Assembly (NCBI RefSeq): GCF_041361345.1
Contig: NZ_JBGKAD010000001.1
Span: 434,001-498,000, forward strand
Direction: 5' to 3'
DNA: 64,000 nt
Source of the DNA: Halobaculum sp. MBLA0147
GTDB taxonomy: Archaea; Halobacteriota; Halobacteria; Halobacteriales; Haloferacaceae
A program made the translations under genes and the position numbers. This document shows positions 26,150 through 34,565 of this stretch, one piece after another. Under the pieces are notes generated by a model. It was not told where the DNA came from and searched no databases. It saw only the letters and a program-made list of their open reading frames with translations. Numbering within the stretch: the first letter of the stretch is position 1; every line of letters starts with the position of its first letter.

Positions 26150-27196
26150 TCAGTTCCCCTCGTACCCCACTCGCGGGTCGATCAGCGTGTACAGTACGTC
26201 CTGGACGATGTTGATCGACAACAGGAGGACGATGAAGACGAACATCAGTGATCCCACCAGCGGCAGGTCGCCCTGGATCGCCGCGTCGAAGAACAGCTTG
26301 CCCATCCCGTTGATCCCGAAGACGGACTCGACGAGGACACTCCCCCCGATCAACAGGAACGCCTCCGTCGTCACGATGGGCACCAGCGGGATCAGGGCGT
26401 TCCGGAGCACGTGCTTCCAGACGATGGCGCGCTCCGAGACCCCCTTCGCGCGGGCGAAGTCGACGTACTGCTCGTTCTTCGTCTCCAGGACAGCCGTCCG
26501 CCCGATCCGCATCTCGTTACCCATCGACGCCGACCCCAACACCAGCGCCGCCGGGAGGATCTTCTTGATCGCGGCCAACGTCTCCTTCGGCTGTGTGAAC
26601 AGCGCCAGCGGGTCACCGGCCATGTACGACAGCCCCGGGTTCCCGGTGACCCCCGACGGGAGGTCGATCAGGAACGTGTCCCAGTCGAACCCCAACAGCG
26701 TCTCGGAGCCGACGAGGACGGACAACAGGATCACCGCCAGCCAGAAGTTCGGCATCGCGCGCCACACGATCCCGGACACGGACGCGACGTAGTCCGCCAC
26801 CGTGTTCGACCGGACCCCCGCGTAGAACCCCAGCGGGATCCCGACGAAGATCGCGATGAGGACCGACCAGAACCCGAGCCACACGGTCCGTGGCAGGAAG
26901 TCGATCACCAGCGCCCCCACGTCGGAGCCGGCGTAGATCAGCCACGTCTGGCCCAGGTCGAGCGTGTACAGACTCGTCGACCAGTCGACGTAGTGTTCGA
27001 GCGGCGGTTGATCCAACCCGAGTGACTGGCGCGCGGCCTCGTACTTCTCCTCGGTCAGGCGCTCGTTACCACTCAGCAAGTTCGCCGCCGGATCGACCGG
27101 CCCCTGGTAGATGATGAACCAGGTCATGCTGGTCCCGAGCCACAACACCGGGAACGCCATGAGAATCCGCTTGGTGATGTACTTCAGTCGTTCCAT
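26150..27196 (-). CDS. Oligopeptide/dipeptide ABC transporter permease (DppB type)
   Basis: 348-residue permease. The N-terminus KYITKRILMAFPVLWLGTSMTWFI is the standard B-type first helix; the large first extracellular loop contains ERLTEEKYEAARQSLGLDQP, also typical. The ATPase-contact loop is KNEQYVDFARAKGVSERAIVWKHVLRNAL. About six membrane helices. It lies 198 nt downstream of the substrate-binding protein gene; a minus-strand GGATTTTTAGG (27233-27243) centred about 42 nt before the ATG may be an internal promoter or the result of processing. Confidence 0.93.
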   Translation of the reverse strand: MERLKYITKRILMAFPVLWLGTSMTWFIIYQGPVDPAANLLSGNERLTEEKYEAARQSLGLDQPPLEHYVDWSTSLYTLDLGQTWLIYAGSDVGALVIDFLPRTVWLGFWSVLIAIFVGIPLGFYAGVRSNTVADYVASVSGIVWRAMPNFWLAVILLSVLVGSETLLGFDWDTFLIDLPSGVTGNPGLSYMAGDPLALFTQPKETLAAIKKILPAALVLGSASMGNEMRIGRTAVLETKNEQYVDFARAKGVSERAIVWKHVLRNALIPLVPIVTTEAFLLIGGSVLVESVFGINGMGKLFFDAAIQGDLPLVGSLMFVFIVLLLSINIVQDVLYTLIDPRVGYEGN

Positions 27197-27232
27197 GATG
27201 CCTCTGTGTTCGTCTGGTGCCTGTGCTCGTAC

Positions 27233-27243
27233 CCTAAAAATCC
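27233..27243 (-). promoter_or_regulatory. Possible internal promoter ahead of the permease and ATPase genes
   Basis: GGATTTTTAGG on the minus strand, centred about 42 nt upstream of the DppB-type ATG, in the 198-nt gap after the binding-protein gene. It would allow separate control of the membrane/ATPase genes. Confidence 0.4.
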
Positions 27244-27394
27244 TGACGGAAGCGAGAGCCCGGCACCTCGAAATTTCCGTTTGAGAGTCGTCTACGCGTC
27301 GGTTCTCGTCGGCGGCTCGGCTGCCGGCGTGCGGGTGGCGACGGGACGGCAGCCGGTGTGCGAGCGGCGACGGGGGCGACCCCGTCGTGTCGCC

Positions 27395-29575
27395 TCAGTT
27401 GCCGTCGTCCAGCGTGAGCTGGTTGAACGTCTGGTCTTCCATCGTTCCGGACATCCGAACGTTCACGCGATCCTGCCAGATGCGCTGGCTGATCCCGTGG
27501 ACCAGCGGAAGCTCTTGGACGGCCTCCCAGTTCGTCTCCTCGACGAACCGGTACACCTCGCGGCGGGCGGCCCGCTCCTCCGCGGAGGGACCACGGTTCG
27601 CCTGGTACTTGTCCCACTGCCGGTCCGAACGCGGCATCAGCGGGTCGAACTCCGCCTGCGTCGACTCGACGGAGCCGTTCACCGTGTAGCCGGCCGACGA
27701 CAGCGCCGAAGAGAGTTCGTCCGGGGTGACGTTCTCGATGGCGACCCGCACCGCGGGCGGGTTCTCGGCGTCGTCCCCCGTGTTCTCGACCTTGATGTGG
27801 TCCTTCGGGAAGTCCGCGTCGAGCGCCCCGTACACGTCGTCGCGGATCTGCTCGACCCCGGCACCCGCCGTGTCCACGTCGCTGGCACGGACCTGGTAGG
27901 TCCACCGCGTGAACATCCCGCTCGGCTCGTCGTACGGCGGGATGAACCGCAGGAAGTTCGACGGATCCGCGTACTCCATCCCGTCACCCAGCGAGAACAT
28001 GTCCATCGCGCCGTCGAGTGCCTGGCCGATGATCGTCCCGAAGTCCGCCTTCACGATGTTGATGTCGATGAACGCGGCCGACGCCTTGTCCCGGAGGTTC
28101 TTCGAGATGGCGTCCCACCCGGTGCTCCCGGAGAAGACGGTGAACTCGACCTCGTAGCGGTTGTCCGGACCGTAGCCGGCGTCGCGCATCACCTGCTTCG
28201 CCTGGTCGATGCGGGCCTCGCCGATCCCGTACATGTAGCCGTCGGAGGCCACGTCGAGTTGGCTCCCCTCGCCGTCCTGGTAGTGTGCGTTGTAGTTGTC
28301 CGCCGGGTTCTCACCCTCCGCGGCCGGGAACGCGGCCGGCGGCGAGAGGTGGTACGCGGGCACGTTGAGGCCCTTGTACACGTCGTTGGCGATCCGCTCC
28401 TGGTTGATCAGGTACGCGATCGCCTGTCGGACGGGCTTGGGCGTCCGCGCGCAGTTGAATACGATGTAGTCCGTGTCCAGCGCCGGGGCCTCCCCGTAGT
28501 TCGTCGTCTCGCCGTTGTCCATCTCGTAGGTGCCGGTGCGGTAGGTGCCCCGGTCCGTGTCGATGGTGCGGCGACTCGGGTCGAACTGGGCCGTCGGGAT
28601 GGCCGTCGACGAGGAGACGCCCAGCATGTCGAGGTTGCCGTTCTTGTACCGGCTGTACCGGGTCGAGGAGTTGCCGATCACCGTGAAGACGATCTCGTCG
28701 ATCAGCGGCCCCTCGCCGTGGTAGTCGTCGAACGCCGACAGGACGATCTGGTCGCCCTTGCTCCAGGAGTCGACGGTGAACGGCCCCGCACCGGCGAAGA
28801 ACGGCCCGTCACCCTGCGTCGAGAAGTACTCGTTGTACTCGTACTCCCCCTCGTACATCAGGCCGTCCAGTCCGTGCTGTTCGTAGTCCTTCGGGTACGC
28901 GACCGCACCCGCCGGGATCGGCGCGAACGCGCCGCCCGCGACCTGCTGGAGCGTCCCCAGGAACGGGGTCTCCATCGTGAACTCCAGCGTGTACTCGTCG
29001 ACCGCCTCGACCGCCAGCGTTCCGGGTTTGAACGCGGCGACACCGTCCATCCCCTCCGTCGTCTCGTGTTGGATGGTCATCGTGTCGCCGATGATGTCGT
29101 CCGCGTTGCGGGTCTCCTCGGAGCCCGCGAGCCGCTCCCACGAGTAGACGAAGTCCTCCGCGGTCAGCTCCGTCCCGTCGTGGAACTGCACGCCCTGTTT
29201 CAGCGAGAACGTGTACGTCTTGCCGCCGTTCGACAGCTCGTAGTCCGTCGCCAGGTCGCCGACCGGGGGCAGGTCCCCGTTCGGGAAGTTCATCAGCGTC
29301 GCGTTGTACTGGTTGTACCCCGCACCGGACCCCTTCGCGTTCACCGGGTCCAGCGTCTGGACCGGACCGGGCGAGGCCAACTGGAGCGTCCCGCCCGTCT
29401 GCTCTTTGTCCGGCGTCGGCGTCGCCGTGTCCGTCGGCTCCGGCGTCCCGGTGTCGGTCTGTGCCTGCGTCTCCGTCGAGTCGGCAGGCTCGTTCCCGCT
29501 GCACCCCGCGAGCGCGGCCGCTGCGCCCGTACCAGCCGCCGCCAGGAACCCGCGTCGAGTTGTGTCCTCGGGCAT
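27395..29575 (-). CDS. Oligopeptide/dipeptide ABC transporter substrate-binding lipoprotein
   Basis: SBP family 5 extracellular binding protein, 726 residues. It begins MPEDTTRRGFLAAAGTGAAA with a Tat twin-arginine motif and a lipobox LAGC, then a Thr/Pro/Asp linker, then the binding domain (GGTLQLASPGPVQTLDPVNA; later YTFSLKQGVQFHDGTELTAEDF, the family signature). It delivers peptides or similar solutes to the permeases encoded downstream. The length exceeds bacterial DppA/OppA by about 180 residues, mostly in acidic insertions. The ATG at 29575 is supported by a CTATTTT box 29 nt upstream; an upstream GTG would precede the signal motif. Confidence 0.93.
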   Translation of the reverse strand: MPEDTTRRGFLAAAGTGAAAALAGCSGNEPADSTETQAQTDTGTPEPTDTATPTPDKEQTGGTLQLASPGPVQTLDPVNAKGSGAGYNQYNATLMNFPNGDLPPVGDLATDYELSNGGKTYTFSLKQGVQFHDGTELTAEDFVYSWERLAGSEETRNADDIIGDTMTIQHETTEGMDGVAAFKPGTLAVEAVDEYTLEFTMETPFLGTLQQVAGGAFAPIPAGAVAYPKDYEQHGLDGLMYEGEYEYNEYFSTQGDGPFFAGAGPFTVDSWSKGDQIVLSAFDDYHGEGPLIDEIVFTVIGNSSTRYSRYKNGNLDMLGVSSSTAIPTAQFDPSRRTIDTDRGTYRTGTYEMDNGETTNYGEAPALDTDYIVFNCARTPKPVRQAIAYLINQERIANDVYKGLNVPAYHLSPPAAFPAAEGENPADNYNAHYQDGEGSQLDVASDGYMYGIGEARIDQAKQVMRDAGYGPDNRYEVEFTVFSGSTGWDAISKNLRDKASAAFIDINIVKADFGTIIGQALDGAMDMFSLGDGMEYADPSNFLRFIPPYDEPSGMFTRWTYQVRASDVDTAGAGVEQIRDDVYGALDADFPKDHIKVENTGDDAENPPAVRVAIENVTPDELSSALSSAGYTVNGSVESTQAEFDPLMPRSDRQWDKYQANRGPSAEERAARREVYRFVEETNWEAVQELPLVHGISQRIWQDRVNVRMSGTMEDQTFNQLTLDDGN

Positions 29576-29600
29576 CACGTGGTAACCCGGAGAGCCCACC

Positions 29601-29607
29601 AAAATAG
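29601..29607 (-). promoter_or_regulatory. TATA-like element of the peptide importer operon
   Basis: CTATTTT on the minus strand, centred 29 nt upstream of the binding-protein ATG, consistent with a leaderless transcript. Confidence 0.6.
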
Positions 29608-29903
29608 CTTGCCATCCGCGTTTCCGTTCGATAACGTACCGCTATATATACTGCAGTCACTCGATTCTCTCAGGCACACGTCTTTCCGACCGAAACTCGT
29701 CGTAGATACCCCGTAATGTAGAGTGTTCACTGTGGGTACGGAGGCGACGAAATTCGCCCCCGGTCGGCCCGCCCGCTCCCCAGTCACGACCGTGACAGTC
29801 GTCCGGGTTGTCGGTGGGGTCGTCCGTGCGTCGGCGGCGTCGATCCGACCAGTCGGTCGTGGTGATCGTGGTGTCGCGACCGGACGGCGCCGGACACCGG
29901 CGA

Positions 29904-29910
29904 GGTTTAG
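29904..29910 (+). promoter_or_regulatory. TATA-like element of the phosphoesterase-kinase operon
   Basis: GGTTTAG centred 27 nt upstream of the GTG at 29934. It favours that start over the ATG at 29976. Confidence 0.5.
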
Positions 29911-29933
29911 TCCGTGGCTCCCGACCCCAGGGT

Positions 29934-30899
29934 GTGAACCCTGTCGACCGCGACGGACGCAGTTCGGGCGTCCGGATGGCGTCGTTGGACCGGCCACGAA
30001 CCGACGAGCGGACACGACTCGCCGTGATCGCGGACCCACACCTCTCGACGCGGGAGTCGGGTACCTCGAAGCTGTTCGAACACACCGAGGCCCACGTCGA
30101 GGCCGCACTGCAGGACGCGGCAGCACGCGACCCCGACGCCGTCGTGTGTGCCGGCGACATCACGAAGGACGGCGAGCCGTGGAACTTCGAGCGGTTCGAC
30201 GAGATCCTGGCCGACGCCGATCTCGACGCGCCGTTCTACAGCGTCCCCGGCAACCACGACGTGCCCAAGGAGGGGTACGACCACGACAACCTCCCGGTCG
30301 CGGAGTTCGCGGAGCGGTACGCCCCGGGCGAGGAGTTCCCGTTCCACGTCGAGGTCGGCGGCGTCGATCTGCTGGGGATCAACTCCTCGGGCGACGAGAC
30401 GTTCCTGACGGACACCCACGAGGGGTTGGTGCGCGAGGAGACCGTCGAGTGGCTCGCCGACACGCTGCCGGAGACCGACACGCCGGTCGTCGTCTCGCAC
30501 TTCAACCTCCCGGCGATGGCCGAGCAGGTCCACGAGCACCGGGACCTCGCGGAACCGGACATGTTCGTCCCGCCGGAGCTGCGCGACCCCGAGCCGTTCG
30601 TCGACGTGCTCGCGGAGAACGACGCGCCGCTGGTGTTGACCGGACACCTCCACATGCCCTCGACTGTCGACCAGCGTGGTGTTCGCGAGGTGATGGTGCC
30701 GACGACGTGTTCGTTCCCGCAGTCGTACCTCCTCGTCGACGTGGGACCGGAGGGGACCGAGATCAGGCTGGTCCCGTGTGCAGACTTCGAGGGGACCGTC
30801 CGGGGTCACCGCGAACGGGCCGGTGACTCCGTCACCGCCCGTGGGCTGACCGCGATGGCCGCGACGCGACTCGCCCAGTTCCCGCTCGTCGAGGAGTGA
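29934..30899 (+). CDS. Calcineurin-like metallophosphoesterase
   Basis: A cytoplasmic binuclear-metal phosphoesterase. The five-motif set is present: DPH (IADPHLST), GD-x (CAGDITKDG), GNHD (VPGNHDVPK), the single-His motif (VVVSHFNLP) and GHLH (LTGHLHMPS). This resembles the cyclic-nucleotide phosphodiesterase/CpdA group, but the substrate cannot be read from sequence. GTG 29934 is preferred because of the GGTTTAG box 27 nt upstream; ATG 29976 would give a product 14 residues shorter with all motifs intact. The PfkB-type kinase gene begins one base after its stop, so the two are cotranscribed. Confidence 0.87.
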   Translation: MNPVDRDGRSSGVRMASLDRPRTDERTRLAVIADPHLSTRESGTSKLFEHTEAHVEAALQDAAARDPDAVVCAGDITKDGEPWNFERFDEILADADLDAPFYSVPGNHDVPKEGYDHDNLPVAEFAERYAPGEEFPFHVEVGGVDLLGINSSGDETFLTDTHEGLVREETVEWLADTLPETDTPVVVSHFNLPAMAEQVHEHRDLAEPDMFVPPELRDPEPFVDVLAENDAPLVLTGHLHMPSTVDQRGVREVMVPTTCSFPQSYLLVDVGPEGTEIRLVPCADFEGTVRGHRERAGDSVTARGLTAMAATRLAQFPLVEE

Positions 30900-30900
30900 G

Positions 30901-31935
30901 ATGTCCGACGCGGACGGGAGCCCAGCAGACGGGGTGGACGAGTCGCCGGTGATCGACGCGGACGAGTCGCCGGTCGTCGCGACGGTGGGCGCGGCCACGG
31001 TCGACCGGCACTACGCGGTGTCGAACCTCCCGGCACCGGACGGCGGTGCGTTCGCCGAGACCGTCACGGAACGGTTCGGTGGCGTCGCCGCCAACGTCGC
31101 CTGCGCCGTCTCGGCACTGGGCCACGAGGCGGGTGTCGTCACGCGGCTCGGGACGGACGAGTTGGGTGACGCCGTCGCGACCGACCTCCGCGAGGGACCG
31201 CTCGACACGACTCGCGTCCGGCGCGGGGAGGCAGACGAGGTGTCGACACACTGCGTGATCCTGGTCGACGACGACGGCACGCGGAGCATCGTCACGGCCG
31301 GCGAGAGTGTCCGGCGACTCCGTCTGGACGAGTCGGACCGCGCGTACCTCGCTGCGAGCGAGGTCGTGTTCGTCACCGCGTACGCGCCGGACACAGTCCA
31401 GCAGTCGCTCGCCGCGTGGAGCGAGTCGTCGTCGTTCCCGCCGGTGGTGTTCGACCTCTCCGGGCCGCTGTCGGAGTTGGAGGGGCGTGGCGCGACACCG
31501 GCGTCGATCGACCGGTGGGTGGACCGCGCGGCGCTGTTCGTCGTCGGGGACGTGGCCGCCGACTCCTACCTCGACGCGACGGGCCGAGACGCCGCCGACC
31601 GACTCGCAGACCGTGGGGTGACCCGCGCGGCGGTCACGAGTGGTCCGGACGGCGCGACGTTGGTGACCCGCGACGACGAGGTGGTCGGCGTGCCCGCTCG
31701 AGACGTGGAGGTCGTCGACGAGACGGGTGCGGGTGACGCGTACGTCGGCGGGTTGATTCACGCGTGGCTGTTGGCCGGCCGCTCGCCGGCAGTCGCAGGC
31801 CGAGTCGCAGCCTGCGTGGCCGCCGAAAACTGTACTGCGGCGGGCGCTCGTGGCGCTCACCCGAGTCGCGACCGCGCGGCGGCGTTACTCGACGGGTGGG
31901 ATGCCACCGACGGTCGGGACCCTGCCGACAGGTGA
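30901..31935 (+). CDS. PfkB-family sugar/nucleoside kinase
   Basis: Ribokinase-like kinase of 344 residues. The N-terminal PfkB motif region is ERFGGVAANVACAVSALGHEAGVVTRLG, and the C-terminal signature DETGAGDAYVGGLIHAWL includes the GAGD anion hole and catalytic aspartate. The first 25 residues are an acidic extension before VVATVGAATVDRHY. It phosphorylates a hydroxyl of a sugar or nucleoside using ATP; the exact substrate is unknown. It lies in an operon after the phosphoesterase and converges with a BtpA-family gene. Confidence 0.87.
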   Translation: MSDADGSPADGVDESPVIDADESPVVATVGAATVDRHYAVSNLPAPDGGAFAETVTERFGGVAANVACAVSALGHEAGVVTRLGTDELGDAVATDLREGPLDTTRVRRGEADEVSTHCVILVDDDGTRSIVTAGESVRRLRLDESDRAYLAASEVVFVTAYAPDTVQQSLAAWSESSSFPPVVFDLSGPLSELEGRGATPASIDRWVDRAALFVVGDVAADSYLDATGRDAADRLADRGVTRAAVTSGPDGATLVTRDDEVVGVPARDVEVVDETGAGDAYVGGLIHAWLLAGRSPAVAGRVAACVAAENCTAAGARGAHPSRDRAAALLDGWDATDGRDPADR

Positions 31936-31974
31936 GTCCGTGCCGCGGGACGCGAGTCGACAGACCGCTCCTCC

Positions 31975-32787
31975 TCACTCGGCGTCGCGTGCGGCGGCGA
32001 CGAGCTCCGAGACTCGCTCTTCCGACACCGGTCGGCCCACGTCGCCGTCCTCCTTGAGCGAGGTGCCGACGATCACGCCGTCGGCCAGCGAGAGGATCTC
32101 GCCGACGGTGTCCGCGCGGACGCCGCTCCCGACGAAGATCGGCACGTCGAGGTCGTACGCGTCGCGCCGCTCGACGGCGGCCTCCAGATCGTCCAGATCG
32201 ACACCGTGTCCCGTCCCGATCCCGGTGACGACCGTCGCGTCCGCGAGGCCGCGCTCGACGCCGTCTGCCATGCTCTCGGCGTTGTACTCACGGGTCCCCA
32301 ACGGTGCGGAGTGTTTCACGTCGTGGTCCGCGAACAGCGCCACGTCGGCGTCGAGGCGCTCGCGTTCTCGCATCACCTCGTGGGCACGTCCCTCGACGAT
32401 CCCCTGGTCGGTCACTCGTGCACCCGTGTGGACGTTCGCCCGCACGAAGTCGGCGTCGACCGCCTGCGCGACCGCGAGGTCCGCCAGCGAGTCGTTGCGG
32501 AGCACGTTGATCCCCAGCGGGACGGAGATCTCCTCGTTCACGGCGTTCGCGGCGCGCGTCATCGACGCGACGACGTGCTTCGGGACGTCGTCGGGGTAGA
32601 AGGGGGCGTCGCCGAAGTTCTCGACCATCACACCGTCGACGCCGCCGGCGTCGAGTCGCCGTGCGTCGCGGCGCGCGTCGGCGAGGATCGCCTCGCGGTC
32701 GCCGTCGAAGTTCGGTGCCCCCGGCAGCGGCGGCAGGTGTACCATCCCGATCACCGGCTTCGCCGCGTCGAACCGTTCCAGTGTCAC
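31975..32787 (-). CDS. BtpA/SgcQ-family TIM-barrel protein
   Basis: BtpA-family proteins are predicted TIM barrels; the cyanobacterial founder affects photosystem I assembly, while other members are associated with sugar or nucleoside metabolism. Visible family segments: KPVIGMVHLPPLPGAP at the start, GGVDGVMVENFGDAPFY, VPLGINVLRNDSLADLAVA, the DHDVKHSAPLG loop, and a C-terminal phosphate-site-like GSGVRADTVGEILSLADGVIVGT. The GTG at 32787 gives a 270-residue protein with the canonical start. A GTG at 32937 would add 50 arginine-rich residues; it has a possible promoter (AAAGTAGTTTAC, minus strand near 33020-33033), so the start is unsettled. Confidence 0.82.
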   Translation of the reverse strand: MTLERFDAAKPVIGMVHLPPLPGAPNFDGDREAILADARRDARRLDAGGVDGVMVENFGDAPFYPDDVPKHVVASMTRAANAVNEEISVPLGINVLRNDSLADLAVAQAVDADFVRANVHTGARVTDQGIVEGRAHEVMRERERLDADVALFADHDVKHSAPLGTREYNAESMADGVERGLADATVVTGIGTGHGVDLDDLEAAVERRDAYDLDVPIFVGSGVRADTVGEILSLADGVIVGTSLKEDGDVGRPVSEERVSELVAAARDAE

Positions 32788-33049
32788 ACTCGCCGGTTCG
32801 CGGAGCGGGCGGGTCACTCTGACGGTCTCCACGTCCGGGTGCCGGCGCTCGCCCGAATCGCGTCCGGGATCGGAACGGGACACGGTCCGTCCCTCGGTCG
32901 CCGCTCGACCAGCGTCGCCCTCGGCAGCGATCGACACGTCCCCCTCGAACGCCCTGCTGCTCGTCTCGCGACTCCGTTCGTGTTTCCTCTCGACGGTCGT
33001 ATTTCGCCAGTAGCCGAACTCGTAAACTACTTTTCGCTATACCGAATCG

Positions 33050-34405
33050 CTACTCCCGACTACCGTCTCGGTCGACGCGACGGACCGGTGTTCGGTCGTA
33101 CGGACCGTCGTCGGTCTCCGTGGTGGTCTCGTTGCCGCCGCCGAGGAGTCCACCACCGTCGGTCGGTGTGTCGGTACCGTCACCACCGCCGAGCAGTCCG
33201 TCGCCGTCCGTCGGCGTGTCGGTCGGCGTCGGTGTCGCGTCGGTCGGCGTCGGTGTCTCCGCTCCGGTCGGGGTCTCCGACACTTCGTCACTCGGCGCGT
33301 CGGTCGGTGTCGCTCCGCCGAGCAGTCCGTCGTCGGTCTCCGGTCCCTCGCTGGCCGATGTCGGACTGGTGGTCGTCCGCGACGAACTCGCTGTCGTCGC
33401 CGTGGACTCCGATCCGGACGACTGGGTGTCTCCGTTCGACCCGGCGTCGCTCCCGTCGGTGCCGAAGATGTCCGTCTCGATCGTCTCGCGGTACGTCAGT
33501 TCGTCGAGCGGCACCCGGACAGTCTGCCCGCCACCCAGATCCAGTCGGGCGTAGAAGTCGATCCGCAACGCCGTTCGTTGGTCGTTCTGGAGGTGTGACA
33601 CCCACCACTCGTCGAGCGCCGCGTTGCGGATCACCGCCCCGACACCCACGTCGGTCTCCGTCTTCGGCGGGAGCGCGTACGGCTCTTCGGTCGTCCCCGC
33701 ACCGACCCGGACGTCGTTCATGTAGACCTCGTAACCGATCTCCGAGATCGCGTACGGGATCGGCTTCGGGTTGTAGACGGTGAACGTCGCGTCCAGTGGC
33801 GTCTCCTCGGTCGTCGGTGTCCCCCAGCGGGCGTCCGTCTCGTTGACGTACAACACCGGATCGGAGACGAGTGGCACGTCGGCGTTCACTGGGCGTGTCT
33901 CCGTCGAGGCGAACGCACCGAGTAGGTCCGTCTCGATCGACCGCGTCACGGAGAACTCCCGTGTCACCCCGAGCGTCGGAGACGTGACCGTCGCGTTCAC
34001 TACGAGTCGTGTCTGTTCCTCGTCGCGGACGTGGGTCACCCACCACGCCGGAATCCGCTCGTTGTCCAGTCTGGTCGTGAGGGTCAGCGTCGAGTTGCCG
34101 GCCGGGACCGCGACGCCGCGTCGACTCCCCTCGGCCATCCGGACCCCGTTCATCGAGACGGTGTAATTCACGGAGACACCACCCAACTGGACGCCGACCG
34201 GATTGGGATTCGACAACTCGAGATCGGTCTCGATCACGGTGGTCTCGTTCGTCACGGTCCCGAACCGGTTCTCGACGCCGTCGACGGACGGGACCCCGAA
34301 CACCCCGACGGCGAACCCACCACCGATCACGAGCGCGACGGACAGCAGTCCGACGACGACGATCCGGAGCGGCGACCCGAACAGCGTCTCTCCGAGGCGT
34401 GGCAT
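33050..34405 (-). CDS. LEA14-like (WHy-domain) membrane-anchored protein
   Basis: A 451-residue protein with one N-terminal transmembrane helix (LRIVVVGLLSVALVIGGGFAV) and two LEA14/WHy domains in tandem. The first has ETDLELSNPNPVGVQLGGVSVNY, the second DATFTVYNPKPIPYAISEIGY, each with the hallmark NP-x-P strand. They would face the outside. The last 140 residues are low-complexity Ser/Thr/Pro/Asp with recurring DGLLGG and PTPTD units, probably a disordered, possibly glycosylated stalk. WHy proteins are linked to desiccation and stress tolerance. The ATG at 34405 lies 28 nt from a GTCTAAA TATA box; upstream frame is not haloarchaeal in character. Confidence 0.85.
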   Translation of the reverse strand: MPRLGETLFGSPLRIVVVGLLSVALVIGGGFAVGVFGVPSVDGVENRFGTVTNETTVIETDLELSNPNPVGVQLGGVSVNYTVSMNGVRMAEGSRRGVAVPAGNSTLTLTTRLDNERIPAWWVTHVRDEEQTRLVVNATVTSPTLGVTREFSVTRSIETDLLGAFASTETRPVNADVPLVSDPVLYVNETDARWGTPTTEETPLDATFTVYNPKPIPYAISEIGYEVYMNDVRVGAGTTEEPYALPPKTETDVGVGAVIRNAALDEWWVSHLQNDQRTALRIDFYARLDLGGGQTVRVPLDELTYRETIETDIFGTDGSDAGSNGDTQSSGSESTATTASSSRTTTSPTSASEGPETDDGLLGGATPTDAPSDEVSETPTGAETPTPTDATPTPTDTPTDGDGLLGGGDGTDTPTDGGGLLGGGNETTTETDDGPYDRTPVRRVDRDGSRE

Positions 34406-34429
34406 ACTCGCCGCGTGGCGACTGCGGGG

Positions 34430-34436
34430 TTTAGAC
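34430..34436 (-). promoter_or_regulatory. TATA-like element of the LEA14-like gene
   Basis: GTCTAAA on the minus strand, centred 28 nt upstream of the ATG at 34405, as for leaderless haloarchaeal genes. Confidence 0.6.
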
Positions 34437-34565
34437 GTTCGGCCGACACGGCCCTGGATCGGCGTCTGGACCCGACGAGTCGGGTTCGCGTCGAGGGTCG
34501 AGACGGCAGGGCCGTCCGCTGGGGAACGACCGGACCGCCCGCTGGGGAACGACCGCACGGTTCCG

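Larger units (their letters stand above)
29576..29933. other. Divergent promoter region of the peptide importer and phosphoesterase genes
   Basis: No gene seen. It contains the CTATTTT element of the importer (29601-29607, minus strand), a second strong AT-rich site GCTATATATAC around 29641-29651 of unclear direction, and GGTTTAG at 29904-29910 on the plus strand for the phosphoesterase gene. Confidence 0.5.

Noticed and set aside
27206-29716. 836-residue plus-strand frame over the peptide-binding protein gene
   Set aside because: Arginine- and valine-rich shadow; the minus strand encodes a complete Tat lipoprotein.
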